This document shows, in pieces, positions 34,151-45,849 of a DNA stretch of 64,000 nt. The first letter of the stretch is position 1, and each line of letters begins with the position of its first letter. Position numbers and translations under genes: made by a program. Source of the stretch: Caenorhabditis elegans (taxonomy: Eukaryota > Nematoda > Chromadorea > Rhabditida > Rhabditidae); NCBI RefSeq assembly GCF_000002985.6, contig NC_003280.10, positions 930,001 through 994,000 of the forward strand, written 5' to 3'. The notes under the pieces were generated by a model. It made no database searches and was not told the origin of the DNA. It worked only from the letters and a program-made list of their open reading frames with translations.

Positions 34151-34824
34151 TTATTGATACTCGAGTTTCGCACACAAAACCTTGATTTTTGTGAGCATGG
34201 AAAATTTTGAGTCATGTTTTCATTATTTTATTGATAACTGACACATTTTTCTATCATTAACTTGTTAAACTTTTTATTTATCAACATATGTACTCCTGGC
34301 AGTCTTATCAATTCAGAATTTGCTCTCACACACAAGAAATTTTTCAGATTGCATATTTTGCGGTTTTCAAGCTTTGACACTTATTTTTTTTAAAAACATA
34401 ATTTAATCTAACCAAATGCCATAGTTCTACCAAAACTTACTGGAACCTTTCAAGATCCCAAAAGTATGTTGAGTCTTCAATTATGATATTCGGTCATTTT
34501 AGGGTATTATGAGTAGATTTATACAAAATCCAGAATAATAAATATTTATTATCAAATGTGATGAAACACGAAAATATTGTGGGCTTAAGATATATACTAT
34601 ATATACTTGTAGATATATACTTGTTAGGTTGAAAGACATTCAGTTTTAAAATTTTTAATTAAAAACACAATTCAAAGTAAATGTACACAAACAAAACAGT
34701 TCCTATGATCTTTTTTTGATGATTATGATCATGGCATCAAATTCGGAAACAGTGAACTCTTTGGTCATTCCGTCAAAAATAATATCAAAGTTGAAGCCAG
34801 CCGTATTTCTGAGAATTATATATA

Positions 34825-34905
34825 TGAAGTTGGCTAGAAATGTGAATGCGTGTGGTATGGCAAAGACGATTTCGATTCCCTTGTATTTCACATGATATAA
34901 ATTTT
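34825..34905 (+). pseudogene. Third fragment of the protease C-terminus
   Basis: TATATATGAAGTTGGCTAGA and the following bases match the YMKLARDVNACGMADSISIP region of the two larger copies, with several substitutions. Only about 80 bp remain, just outside the right arm. Confidence 0.6.
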
Positions 34906-35067
34906 GAATGTATCAATAAATGTTTAGCATAATAAATCCTTATTACTGCCTGTTGGGACGTTCAAGTTTTCCAATGACGTTATAAAGCAAGAAGGGTACT
35001 AAATTGTGAGTTCAGCTCCGTTGAGCCGAAGCGACCCAATATGAGACGGCATAGTAGCCAAAAGACT

Positions 35068-35457
35068 TGAAGGTGGAGTAGCGCCACCACTCCTTTGGTC
35101 CCAAAATGACCAAATATCATGATAAAACTTTTCAAAAAATTTTTGCAAATTTGTTATTTACTGTCAAAAAGTGGCAATTACTCAGTGTTTGCCACTCATA
35201 ATTTTGGAAGTCGGTCAAAAAAAAAGTTTTTTCTACATTTTTTATTTTTTAATTTTGTTTAAATTATTTGTATAGACATTTCTTTAAATTTCCTCAAAAG
35301 CTCGTATTTTTCAAAATTTTGGCAATTTGCCAAAACTTTGTCTGAAAATTATGAAAAATCTAAAAATTTTTGGAGTGTTTTATTATGATATTCGGTTGTT
35401 TTGGATTATTATAAGTGCATTTAGACAAAATCCCCACTGGCGCTACTCCACCTTTAA
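35068..35457. mobile_element. TTAA-type palindromic element (GGTGGAGTAGCGCCA termini), copy 1
   Basis: Ends AGGTGGAGTAGCGCCA and TGGCGCTACTCCACCTTTAA form terminal inverted repeats; inner arms ATGACCAAATATCAT / ATGATATTCGGTTGTTTTGG pair. Copies at 37602, 43409 and 59229, and one end at about 30690-30770. Non-coding. Confidence 0.8.
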
Positions 35458-35669
35458 TGCTCTTTTTCCGTATTTGAGCCAACTGTTAGCAGGTCCTTTT
35501 TCACCGGTCCGCAACAAGTCTAATACAGCAATAAAAAATTCGACGTCTGCATAAGCCAAAAAAATCCTTGAGAATACAGTTTTCCATTGTTTTTATTTAA
35601 ATATTTGAAAAATTAAAATTTCCACACAAAAAAGGTTAAAAAATCCCATCAATTAGATTAAACATGTAC

Positions 35670-36959
35670 TCAATGCTCCATTTTTAGTCCAAAAATCCAT
35701 TTTTCCTTTTGTTGAAACTTGCTGATGACAAGGCTCGAAGTGTCGTTTATATTGAGAGTTATCTGGTCGGTGGTTTGTGGGAGTCTGGAAAAAAAAATTT
35801 GTTTAAAATTTGGATTTTGAAAAAAAAAAATAAAAAACCCTACCCAGCTTCAATCATGACTCCGTAATTTGTTCTAACAAATATCATCACTTCATCAACG
35901 ACGGCTTCACTCAATTGGTAAGTGTGATAGGTTCCAATGTCTCTATGAAACTCCAAAATCCAGTGAGCCAGAATTTTCAAGAAGTTGCTGCTTGTGCAAT
36001 CACCCAGAAATACTATGTGAGCTCTTTTCTCGTCCACCATTTGTAGGTTGCTTACAATTCCTGAGATATAATCAGGCACCATTTCGACCTCGAGTTTCAG
36101 CATCTTTACGGTTCTAACAAGTGAATGAGGATGATGATAAATGTGATTTTCAAAGCTATACTTCAGTGAGCTTAATGGTAGACTAGAGTTGTCAACTATT
36201 TGATTAACTACATCCAATGTGTTAGCAATTTTAAAACTCGGAGTATACAGGTTTTCAATTCGAAACTTCAATGTTGAAGGAACCCGAAGAACTGTGTCAC
36301 ATCCAATGGAGAATTGGTTCGCTTCCAAACTTCTTCCCCCAAATAGCCTTCCGAGGAGGTACTTCATAGCTTCATGTATCTTCCGTTGATACTCCAATAC
36401 TTCAACTCGCTTTCCAATCTTCAATCGAATGAAATTGTTTTCAGGAACATAGTAAGAAAGTTTCTTCAAGATTGTTCCATGGGATTCCCAAATTCTTGTC
36501 GAATAGCGTTGAGACTTTTGCAATGTCAAATTATGCACAAGCCTCGCGGTTTCCATTTCACATTCTGGAATTCCCTTCTTTGACAAAAAACCATCTCTTA
36601 CGTCGATTATCGATTCATCTGGGTCTTGCTCTATTTCACCGCGATCTAGTCGTCCGTATTGATCAAAGTCGAATTTGTAACCACCGTGAAAGTTGTTGTA
36701 TTTGTTACAGATTTTGAGCTGAAATGTAGTCCGGTTGACTGTTATGTGATCAGATTTTATTGTGAGATACTTGACGTGGAGCGGAAATAATTTTTCGAGA
36801 TATTGGATTGAAGGGAACATGACGAAAAGTTGGAGTCTGAAACTTCAGTAAACTTTGAAAAATAGAAATGAAAAAATCTTTAACTCACCTCATACCTGAA
36901 TCCATATTCTTCAGTAGACATTTTAATGTTAAGTAGTTAACTGGCTTGGAATTAGACAT
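35670..36959 (-). CDS. DUF3557-family protein, 392 aa
   Basis: Minus-strand exons 36959..36889, 36836..35844 and 35784..35670 (1179 nt, in frame). Exon 1: MSNSKPVNYLTLKCLLKNMD. Exon 2: LQLFVMFPSIQYLEKLFPLH, YLTIKSDHITVNRTTFQLKI, FDFDQYGRLDRGEIEQDPDE, a linker, KIHEAMKYLLGRLFGGRSLE, LRVPSTLKFRIENL, DEKRAHIVFLGD, and HRDIGTYHTYQLSE. Exon 3 ends LVISKFQQKEKWIFGLKMEH. The Cys of the CPS motif is replaced by Phe. Otherwise complete, and preceded by the family's upstream module (about 37009-37060). Confidence 0.85.
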
Positions 36960-37008
36960 TATTTGCGGGCCAAACGTAGTAGGTAATGGCTACAGCTGTG
37001 CAAGAGCA

Positions 37009-37060
37009 CCCCCACTGCAATTCTATCGATTCATTTCAGAGCGCGCACAGCAGATGTGCT
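37009..37060 (-). promoter_or_regulatory. Shared upstream module of the DUF3557 family
   Basis: Read toward the gene at 36959(-): GAGCACATCTGCTGTGCGCG, then ATCGATAGAATTGCAGTGGG. The CGATAGAATTGCA..GGGG part has the same orientation as at 30481 and 51291; the CAGATGTG part is inverted. Confidence 0.55.
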
Positions 37061-37204
37061 CTAATTACGACCTAGAAAAAGATTGATCAATAGATTTTGG
37101 GCCCTCTTGCACAGTTGGACTAGTTTCCTCTGACGTCACCAAAACACAATTGCAACCGCCATAACACTCAGCTACGCAGCGTTGAAATGGAGTATTTGGA
37201 TCAG

Positions 37205-37500
37205 GGGTGTGAGGCAAATCTCAAAATTTGTCGAGCTCGACAAGTTCGGCAAATTCGGCAAATTTGCCGTTCTTAACAAACTCCGAGGATTTGGTACTTT
37301 TTGATGGTAGTATGTCTGCTTAAACATCTAAATAACTCAATTTTGTTTTATTTTACTAAATTTTCGGCGACAAAATCAATAGTTTTGGTCAAAATTGTAC
37401 TGTCAAATTTTTGATGTGTGCGGCAAACTACTAAATTTGCCGAGCACGGCAAATTCGGCAAAGCTGCTTTTTTTTAAATTTGCCGTGCTTGCCAAATTTT
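37205..37500. repeat. CGGCAAATTTGCCG-type palindromic repeat
   Basis: GCTCGACAAGTTCGGCAAAT and CGGCAAATTCGGCAAA-type words, arranged as an imperfect palindrome. Related blocks at 55365-55735, 57240-57385 and 58365-58440. Confidence 0.75.
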
Positions 37501-37601
37501 TTGGAGTTTTTCATTTTCAAAAGTGGGATAACTTGAATCACAGCTAGATGAGTTAAAAATACTATAAACTTGGATTCTACTAAAGATATGGGTTAGCGGT
37601 A

Positions 37602-38031
37602 TTAAAGGTGAAGTAGCGCCAGTGGGGATTTTGTCTAAATGCACTTTAAATTATCCAGAACAACCAAATATCATAATAAAACACTCCAAAAAATTTTAGA
37701 TTTTTCATAATTTCCGGTCAAAGTTTTGGCAAATTGCCAAAATTTTGAAAAATACGAATTTTTAGGAAATTTAAAGAAATGTCGAATGTTTCGACCCCTA
37801 AAATGTTTTAATAAAAATAATTTAAACAAAATTAAAACATAAAAAATGTGGAAAAATTTTTTTTGAACGTCTTCCAAATTTATGAGTGGCAAAAACTGAG
37901 TAATTGCCACTTATACAGTAAATAAAAATGTTTCAAAAAGTTTTCGAAAAGTTTTATCATGATATTTGGTCATTTTGGGAGCAAAGGAGTGGTTTTTAAC
38001 AATTTCCCCACTGGCGCTACTCCACCTTTAA
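37602..38031. mobile_element. TTAA-type palindromic element (GGTGGAGTAGCGCCA termini), copy 2
   Basis: TTAAAGGTGAAGTAGCGCCA at the left end and TGGCGCTACTCCACCTTTAA at the right end; the interior matches copy 1 in inverse orientation. Confidence 0.85.
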
Positions 38032-38371
38032 GTGTTCAGGTAAAATGCCAGCCACATGGGATAAGCAAATTCAGACATCTAAGAAAAAACCTCAATGGCC
38101 CCAACTGTGTTTTCAAAAAAATTAGCCAACGTATACCTCATTTTTTGAAGAAAAAAATTCCAGCCTGAGCTTTAAGACATTCGTTTTGGCTCAAAAATTT
38201 TTTTGGCTCGCAACGTTATTAACTGCCATAATTTAGTGTGTAAAGCAGTTTCGAACAAAAAATTTGCAAAAAAAAAATCAAGAAATTTTTGGACTGTTTG
38301 CTATATCAGTAGATCCACAATAAATCTCGGCAATATATTCTAAATACAGTATTACAGATTTTATTTGAAAA

Positions 38372-40519
38372 ATGGTGAATGCAGTTCGGTTCCGACTCTA
38401 CAACGATGAGTTGCAGAAAATCTGCCCCAGACCAGTGCTCAATTTGGCAGTCAGAAATCGGAGTTTTCAAAATGTTTATAAGTAGGTGAAAATATTATAA
38501 CTCAACTTGAAAATGTTTAAAACTACATGAAAAGTTAATGAAAAATAAATTTAAAATATTAGTTTTTTGTTAGAAGTATTGAGAATAACCGAAATACAAG
38601 ATATCATACCATTGATTGAAAACTGGAAAAAAAAACGTGAATACACAATAATTTTTGACATCAGAACCATTTTTGGAAACTTTTGATCTACAAAATTTTT
38701 TTCATATGGATTTGATCTACACATTTTTGTGCGGCAGAAATCGTTTTTTTGTGAGTAAAATAACAGAAAAAGAAGGACAGAGGGTCTTTTAACAATTTTT
38801 TGCTTCTTTTTTCAATTTTTTTGCATATTTTCAAAACCTGATACCCACAATTTTCTAAAAATTCTTTCGAATTTCAGCCATGAACAGACTACTTCGTCTT
38901 CAAATCATGATCCCGGAGTTGTTCCTGTATAATGAGGTAACAGCTTATAAGTTTAATGTGTTATCTAAAATTTAAAAGAATCAAAAAACTGAAAATTTAG
39001 AAATAGACACACGTTTTTTCAGACTCACCAAGGCCTCAACAATCAAAACGTACATGCTGTTGGAGCCTATTTCGACCAACATGATCCCGAAGGACTACAA
39101 CAAGTTGTCCCGCTTCTCAACGAGGCTGCTGCCAACCAAGACGTTGTGGTAATTCATTGAATTTTAATAAATTTTCCGTTTGAAAAACCTTGCACGCCCT
39201 GATTTCAAAAACTCTTTTGATTTTCAAAAAAGTGATAGAGTTATGTGTGATTTTACTTAAAACCTTTCATTTCTTATCAATTCAATACAAACTATTGTTT
39301 TTTCAAAATCGTCACGGCCTCAACAACCAAAATTTTTGGTCCACTTCCAATTTTATTCCAAGAAAAAACCCTTAAAGTTGAGTTGGTATCACTTCAAACT
39401 TTAATCTAATTTGAAAGTTGCGGGAATATAATCCATAAGTATTGGTTTTTCTTTGTTCGAAACATCGTTTTTTTTCTTTTTCTGAGTTTTCACTATGCTA
39501 CAAAAAACGGAAAATGGCTGGAATTAGATGTTTTCAATAAGAACAAAAAACGATGTTAATATTTAGAAAAAATAACTTTATAAGCAGTATAAATTTACTT
39601 TACCGTATTTCCTTTATTAGTCTTGCAGTCTCTATTAGTCTTTCACCCCTACGGACCAATCGAAAATTAGCCTTGAAGTCTTTATTGGTATTGCAGCTTC
39701 TATTAGTCTTGCACCCCTCTTTCTGACAGACCAGCAATATTTTGTGGAACCTTAAACAAATTTGTCATTTTTCGGCTGAATTAAATTTTAAGGTGTTCAA
39801 GCAATTGATAAAATAATAAAAAAAAGTATGTATTTTGTGTGATAGACTGTTTCAAGTCAAGTTTTTGACGAGAAATTGTCAATTTAAAAAGTTGTTGGAT
39901 TATCGAACGTTAGTCTTGCAGCTCCTGATAGTCTTGCAGTCTTTATTAGTCTTGCACAATTAGTCTTGCATGCAAGACTAATAGAGAAAATACGGTATTT
40001 TAAATATAATAAGCATTTCTTTCAGGTCATTGATTCAATGGCATCGTTAGTCGACCTGTACACCATGGACTCCCGCGGGCTCCACGAAAGTATGTTTTTT
40101 TTTCTAATTGATCTGAAAAAAAATTGATGTTGTATTCTTACGATAAATTTTATTTCGTTTTCTAAAACTCACTCATAAGTGAGTAAAAATCGATAGAAGT
40201 TATAAGATAGCGAAAATCCGAGCTTCAATCAATTTTTTTTTTCAGTTTGCGACTTGGCTACACCTTTCTTCCAACTTCTTGCCCATCCACGCATTTCGAT
40301 GGAGGTCAAGTTATTGATTAACAGACTCAAAGGAGTATTATTGACTCGTGATGCAGCGATTCTTCAGTTGATAATTCAGGTTTACGAGAATATTGCCGAG
40401 GTGAGCTTACATAGCCATTCTTTCTCGAACCGTCTAATTTTCAGGGCGATCAAGAGGCTGAGGAAGCCGACGAGCGAGTGAAAGCGTTGCTGGCTGAACG
40501 CTTCGGGAATGACATTTAA
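38372..40519 (+). CDS. Unrecognised 192-aa protein, six exons
   Basis: Exons 38372..38481, 38888..38936, 39023..39148, 40026..40089, 40246..40400 and 40445..40519 (579 nt, in frame). It starts MVNAVRFRLYNDELQKICPR. Further segments are VVPLLNEAAANQDVVVIDSM, HPRISMEVKLLINRLKGVLL and DEEADERVKALLAERF-like acidic/basic helices. It looks soluble and all-helical, perhaps an ARM/HEAT-like or small helical bundle. I do not recognise the family. Exon 2 needs the acceptor ATGAACAG rather than the TTTCAG 10 bp upstream, which would lead to a stop. Codon usage looks ordinary and exon phases are consistent, so I think it is real. It is not related to its neighbours. Confidence 0.7.
39597..40003. mobile_element. 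MITE with TACCGTATTT termini in intron 3
   Basis: Left end TACCGTATTTCCTTTATTAG and right end CTAATAGAGAAAATACGGTA are inverted repeats bounded by TA. The interior is rich in TTAGTCTTGCA words. Located within an intron of the 38372 gene. Confidence 0.75.
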
Positions 40520-40778
40520 TTAACAAAAATTTGCAAATACTATTATTTTACTTCTTTTGGAATGTACTGTAAATTTATCTGGATTATTTTAACGATAAAC
40601 AACATCTCACTATGTAAACCAAGTGATTACAAAAAATTAGAAACTTAAAGTTGCCATTGAACCAGTCCAAATGACTTGGGTTTGACCAAAATTGATATCA
40701 GTCGTCCATTACTTGAGATATCAAGCCATTCTTCACAATTGATAATTTTTTCGAGAGTTTCTCTGAAAAAAAACGAGT

Positions 40779-42926
40779 CTACAGATTAGTTCCCCAACAA
40801 ATCACCCACTCGTTGCAATAATCTATGGGTCGTGTGGCAGGATCCCATGGTTTTGCATTAACTTCTTGATAAATGTTTTCCACGTTCAATTGGTAGCCGG
40901 GAGCTAAAGAAAAGGTCATTGTTTGGATGTTTTGAAAATTTATGTCCGTTGTCCATTGGTGCAACCAGTGCATAACTTGTTCAGACGAAATAAATGCATT
41001 TTTGGCGCTTAAATGACGCCCCTTGAATCGAGGGATTACACTGTCAGCCATTAAACATGAACTACCAAGAAACAATCTCTTGATTGAGAACAAACCACAT
41101 TCATCTTTAAGTTCACCATCTATCTGTGGATACAACGACAAACTGCCTAAGTTCGGCCATGTCGAAAAGATTTGATCTAGAAAGGTGATTGGGATTGTAT
41201 CTAGCTTAACCATTTCACTTAGAATAATGTGGTTGACATTTCGAATATTTGAGAAATGGTGAATCTTTTGTTGACTCATTCCTTGCTTCCAAAAAAATAT
41301 TATATTTGATTTGAGATGTGTTTGGTGGAGGTTCAAAATCGTGTTTCGAAGCATTTCGTGAACTACTTTTAAGGTTGATCCATTGAAATAAAATTTGATT
41401 ATACTGCTGGCTTCATGGCACGGAGTTGCGCTGAAATGCAAAATTAAAATTATTTACTGTGCTGGCCACAAACGGGGCTTCGTGAATTTTGGACTGTGTT
41501 AAATTAACCATAACTTAAAAGCTAATCATTATTTTCGAAAACGGTCAACTAACAAAACGTTGGTCATTATGTTGTTGACATTGCCTGACCGATATTATTT
41601 TACAAAAACTGCCCTGAAAAACGGTACAGCGACAGACATCTGGCTGGTCGATTTTTGACCTCGAATCTGAAATCGTCTGTAACTCAAGAAAAAATCGCTT
41701 CCATGAGAATAATTGAATTAATAACATGATCTTCATAAACATTTATGCCCTATGCATATAATAACTTTGTCCTCAACCCGCCGGGAAGTGAATGATATAC
41801 AACTAAGCCTATATATTCCAAACTGTTGTGGATCATATTTCATAAAAATGATAGGACTTTTCAGAGTATTGTTTTCAGGCGTGAAACGACCTACATAACT
41901 ATGATAAATTATTGATTCTTCAAAAAAACAAATGAATAATCAAAAGCAATCATTATTTTCGAAAACCGGCAACTAACACAATGTTGGCCATTATGTTGTT
42001 GACATTTCCTGACCAATATTATTTTACAAAAACTGCCTTGCAAAACATTACAGCGGCAAACATATGGCGGGTCGGTTTTTAACCTTGAATCTGAAATTGT
42101 CTGTAACTCGATAAAAATTGCTTCCATGAAAATAATTGTATTAATGAAATAATTTTTACTAAAGATGGAAGCGATTTTTTCTTGAGCTACAGACGATTTC
42201 AGTCAAAAATCGACTAGCCAGATGTCTGTCGCTGTACTGTTTTACAAGGCAATTTTTGTAAAATAATACTTATCAGACAATTTGAACAACATAATGACCA
42301 GCATTTTGTTAGTTGACAGTTTTCGAAAACAACGTTTAGTTTTTCAATTATGGCCATTCAAACAAAGCCAAAAAAAAAAACGAAAAACCGTTTGTGCATA
42401 TCTTTTTGGCCAGCATTGTATTTACAGTAAGACTTTTGTATTACATGTGTAATATGGACATATTGGATACCCTATACTTACAGTCTTTCGGTCAGAACTT
42501 TTCAAAGTACAGTTTTTGAAAATTTTGATTGAGCTCGGCTGCGCTTAAGAGAACTCAAAAACGCTGATAATCAGGCTAGTATATTTTCAAAACGTAAGGA
42601 ACTGACCAGTAAACCATTGTTTGTCCAATTTTCAATTTAAACCACTTTTCTTGCTGAATAATGTCTTCTCTTGACGCTTCTCTAATTAAAAACGATAAGT
42701 GTTCACTTAAATTATTAATGTCCTTCATTTGCATGACGTAAGAACGTTCAACGGATAAATTCGAACACGAATGGATCATCGACGAGTATCCTTTTTTTAT
42801 TGATTTTCTGGCCAACGTTTCAGTTTTGGAAGAGCAAAATGAAAAGTTAAGCACGTCGATGAAGCTCATTTCCTGAGGAATTTGCCTACGGATCACAAGT
42901 GGAAAGGTGAAGAGGTTGAAGGGCAT
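40779..42926 (-). CDS. F-box protein with FBA_2-type associated domain, 323 aa
   Basis: Minus-strand exons 42926..42607 and 41430..40779. ATG lies just after a TTTTTTTTCAG site at the 5' end (possible SL trans-splice acceptor). The N-terminus (FNLFTFPLVIRRQIPQEMSF then IDVLNFSFCSSKT) is a worm-type F-box. The C-terminal two thirds (IHHFSNIRNVNHIILSEMVK, ISSEQVMHWLHQWTTDINFQ, NVNAKPWDP-like) match the FBA_2 (FBXB-type) region that recruits substrates to SCF ubiquitin ligases. A further exon-like stretch at 40762..40645 (EEWLDISSNGRLISILVKP) resembles the usual FBA end but does not join in frame, so the 3' end may be altered. The donor of exon 1 is TG|GTCAGT. Confidence 0.75.
41455..42421. mobile_element. 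Mariner-like non-autonomous element with TA flanks
   Basis: Ends TACTGTGCTGGCCACAAACG and ..TTTGGCCAGCATTGTA form terminal inverted repeats with TA borders. Inside, a unit of about 190 bp occurs three times (about 41520-41705 and 41945-42125 direct, 42165-42345 inverted), sharing GAAATCGTCTGTAACTC and TTTTACAAAAACTGCC. No transposase frame. It occupies most of the F-box gene's intron. Confidence 0.75.
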
Positions 42927-43408
42927 TCTGAAAAAAAAAACTATATACATTATGTAATAAGAGGAAATGGTAAGCAGCAACTTATAGAGAAAAGAGAAAA
43001 TTCAATACAAAAGTAATTGTTTTTTTTTGAAAAAAAAAATTGTGCATAGTGATAGCGATAGTGCAGGATTAATTATCAATAGAATTGTATAAGTGCCAGG
43101 CTCATAAAAAACAGCGATTGAAAATAAAGCCATTGAGTACAGAGCAAAACCGATTAAAGCCTCGATGTTTTATTCATCTTGATTTGAACTTCAACATTTT
43201 CGGGGAAAAAAACGATAAAGCACCATGAATATAACATTCATACAACATTTGGTGGTACCTAAAAACTTCAAAAATATGGAGCTGTGTGCTGGCCAACCGA
43301 GGGGTCAACCATGTGACGTATTGCGTCTTCCCACCGATGCAGTCTCCCGCTGGTCTATGGAATTGCGGGAGGCGTCAACTTGCAGGACCAATTTTTCGCT
43401 GAAAACGG
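42927..43408. other. Intergenic, no gene seen
   Basis: About 480 bp upstream of the minus-strand F-box gene. AT-rich, with no family exon or RNA gene recognised. Confidence 0.5.
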
Positions 43409-43943
43409 TTAAAGGTGGAGTAGCGCCAGTGGGGGAATTGCTTTAAAACATGCCTATGGTACCACAATGACCAAATATCATAGTAAAAATTAAAAAAAAA
43501 ATTTCTAAATTTTATATGATTTTTTGAAAATTGAAAAAATCTCGAATTGCATCAAATTCCTATTTGAATTACCGCCAATAGTTCGATGTTCGATGGAGCG
43601 CGCTTGCATTATTTTAAATTTAAAATTTCGAATCTAAATCTTTGAAATAGATTATTTCAGGCTCAACGTCGTTGAAAAACGTGATATCTCTGTTTTCAAT
43701 TATTTTTAGTGAACAATCTACATTTATCTTGAATTTTTCGATAAATCTCCAGTAAAATTACTCAAAAAAAAACATGAAAAATCAATTAAAAATAAGAAAA
43801 ATTAATAAATAAAAGTTAAAATAATGCAAGCGCGCTCCATCGAACATCGAACTATTGGCGGTAATTCAAATAGGAATTTGATCATTGTGGTACCATAGGC
43901 ATGTTTTAAAGCAATTTCCCCACTGGCGCTACTCCACCTTTAA
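43409..43943. mobile_element. TTAA-type palindromic element (GGTGGAGTAGCGCCA termini), copy 3
   Basis: TTAAAGGTGGAGTAGCGCCA to TGGCGCTACTCCACCTTTAA. Nested arms ATGCCTATGGTACCACAATG / CATTGTGGTACCATAGGCAT and GATGTTCGATGGAGCGCGCT / AGCGCGCTCCATCGAACATC. It is nearly identical in ends to copy 4 at 59229. Confidence 0.9.
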
Positions 43944-44240
43944 CTAGCAACATGTATAGATTCTTCTTATGAAATCTAATTTGCAAAAATTAGAGCGGTC
44001 TGATGGACTAGATTTTCTGAGCACTTTTTTTTTACGAGTCTACTGTTCAACAGAGTGAAATTTAGAATTGAAAGCTTAATAACTGCCGAGAGTTTATAGG
44101 GCCCCAGGCCCTATAAACTCTGACTAGATCTTGCCTACCTGTTTTTTTAGACAAAACACCATCTGTCCTAAATAACCGTACCACCCTTTTGCTCAGCGAA
44201 ATGACCCCAGCTGCAAATGCGCCCTAATTTCCAGCCAATA

Positions 44241-44275
44241 TAAAATCGATATAATCTCAGTGGGGTCTTGCTGTG
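44241..44275 (+). promoter_or_regulatory. Weak copy of the shared DUF3557 upstream module
   Basis: AAAATCGATATAATCTCAGT followed by GGGGTCTTGC, 30-60 bp before the ATG at 44303; then CACCTGCACACTATG, a form also seen at 49412-49425 and 51331-51347. Confidence 0.5.
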
Positions 44276-44302
44276 CCATTCTCGTCGTTACACCTGCACA
44301 CT

Positions 44303-45511
44303 ATGTTAAATTCAAAACCAGTAAGCTACCAAGTATTGAAGTTCATATTGAAGCATTTGGATCCAAGTTTGAGGTGAGTATTTTGGCTTGGAAAAGTTAC
44401 GTATTTAGAGGGTTGAGTTTTGAGAATGACGGAGTTTTCGGAGTTGAAATTTTTGGGTATAGAGGAAATTCATCCAAATCACAGCTCACATTATGTTTCA
44501 AGCTTTTTGCTCAAGTGCCACACAATTTTTTAATACATAGCTAAACCTACCTAACTATAAGTATATTTCAGAATCCAACTCTGCCTCGTCTGCCCTTCAA
44601 TTCATACCTTAGAAAAATCAACCCCTTCCTACATCCACTATCTCAAGATAACAGATAACAGCGTGACAGTTAACCGGGTAACCTGTCAAATTACAGTTAC
44701 CGATAGAAAAGTTGATTATCAATTTGATATCAATCAATTCCCAAGTATCAGTGGTACAGTCGAACTAAGGAATAGTAGAAATAATCTGACCAAAACTATG
44801 AAGTACCTTCTCGACAAACTCTTTAAAGGAAGAACTGTGAAAGTGGGCCAACTTGCAATTTCTTGTGAAAATCCTCTACGGGTTCCGTTAGCTGCCAGGA
44901 TCAATGTCAATGTTTTGGAGGTTTTTGATTCCCGGAGCTTGTCGGCTGCTAGTTCACTAATTGCAAACTCTTGTCTACCATTAAGCTTGATAAAACTCCC
45001 ATTTAAAAGCCTTCTGAAGACTAATAACAATCCAATTACATCAATAGTAAACCGAAAAACTAAAAAATGGCACTTCAAAGCTCCAACCACAGCTCCACAC
45101 AACCTCAGGCGGGTACTGACGTTCCTGCAAAATCGGAGAGTTACAACTGCACATTTCGAAAGGGGACACTTCTGCTTTTCAATTGTTATAGAATACTTTA
45201 TGGGTGATAGTGATATAGAAAATGGAACTTATTATACATTTGACACAACTAGGGGAGCTGTATTTGTAGTTATGGAGAGGAGTAGGAAGAGGTATAAAGC
45301 GATGTTGGAAGATGGGTAAGTTAATCTAAGGTTGAATATTTTCAAAAAAAATCTAAAGTTGAATACTTTCAGATCTTCTCGACGTTCCAATCAGCTCACC
45401 ATCAAGAAGAACAGCACCTCGAAATTGGTTATCAGCAAGATACAGCAGGGAGATGCATGGATTTTGGGTTTCAAAATTGAGCGGCGAAGACTTTTCCCTA
45501 CTTTTTTTTGA
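44303..45511 (+). CDS. DUF3557-family protein, short-linker type, 317 aa
   Basis: Exons 44303..44373 (MLNSKPVSYQVLKFILKHLD then PSLR), 44572..45315 and 45373..45511 (954 nt, in frame). Exon 2: IQLCLVCPSIHTLEKSTPSY, YLKITDNSVTVNRVTCQITV, a shortened linker, TKTMKYLLDKLFKGRTVKVG, PLRVPLAARINVNVLEVFDS, RRVTTAHFE, IENGTYYTFDTTRG. Exon 3: LVISKIQQGDAWILGFKIER, then a few extra residues before the stop. The HEA of the core block is missing and the aromatic W before GKE is lost, but the frame is clean. Confidence 0.78.
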
Positions 45512-45849
45512 GAACAACTAATCGTTGAAAAAATGAAAGAATTCCTATGAAACTGTTTTGTCTTGTGACTTGAGAACTATCGGATTTCTGTGTTTTTGGA
45601 AAAATATCACAGCGGCAGACATCTGGCAGGTCTGATATAGTTTTCGTTTAGAAAGATTCGTACTTTTTACAACTTTTCTAAAACCTCTCCATCCCAAAAA
45701 AGAAGATTTTGCAAGGGTCGAGCCACTTTCAGAAGATACTCGATCAAAAGCTTCTGCATGCCAGGTCAGGATAATTCTGAAGCTAGAGATCTGGTTCAGG
45801 GACACCTGATCAAGTTATTTGACCACGTCCAGCTGACCACCACTGTGCT

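Larger units (their letters stand above)
30765..34655. repeat. Large inverted duplication carrying two protease copies
   Basis: Left arm about 30765-32190 and right arm about 33236-34655 are imperfect reverse complements. They include the protease exons, their 3' flanks (AGTAAGTTTTGGTAGAACTA at both outer ends) and AT-rich tails. The spacer of about 1 kb holds a TTAGGC block, the left copy's exon 1 and an orphan DUF3557 exon. Confidence 0.85.

Noticed and set aside
34703-34891. Minus-strand 62-codon open frame
   Set aside because: It is antisense to the third protease fragment and AT-rich flank; nothing supports expression.
37671-38168. Small open frames on both strands around the palindromic element
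   Set aside because: They lie inside a TTAA-type palindrome and are AT-rich without motifs.
38881-38887. TTTCAG acceptor 10 bp upstream as the start of exon 2 of the 192-aa gene
   Set aside because: It would give a frame that stops after 18 residues; the ATGAACAG site keeps all later exons in frame.
41545-42127. Two similar minus-strand open frames (65 and 72 codons) as a possible gene pair
   Set aside because: They are the internal direct repeat of the mariner-like element; no transposase or other domain is present.
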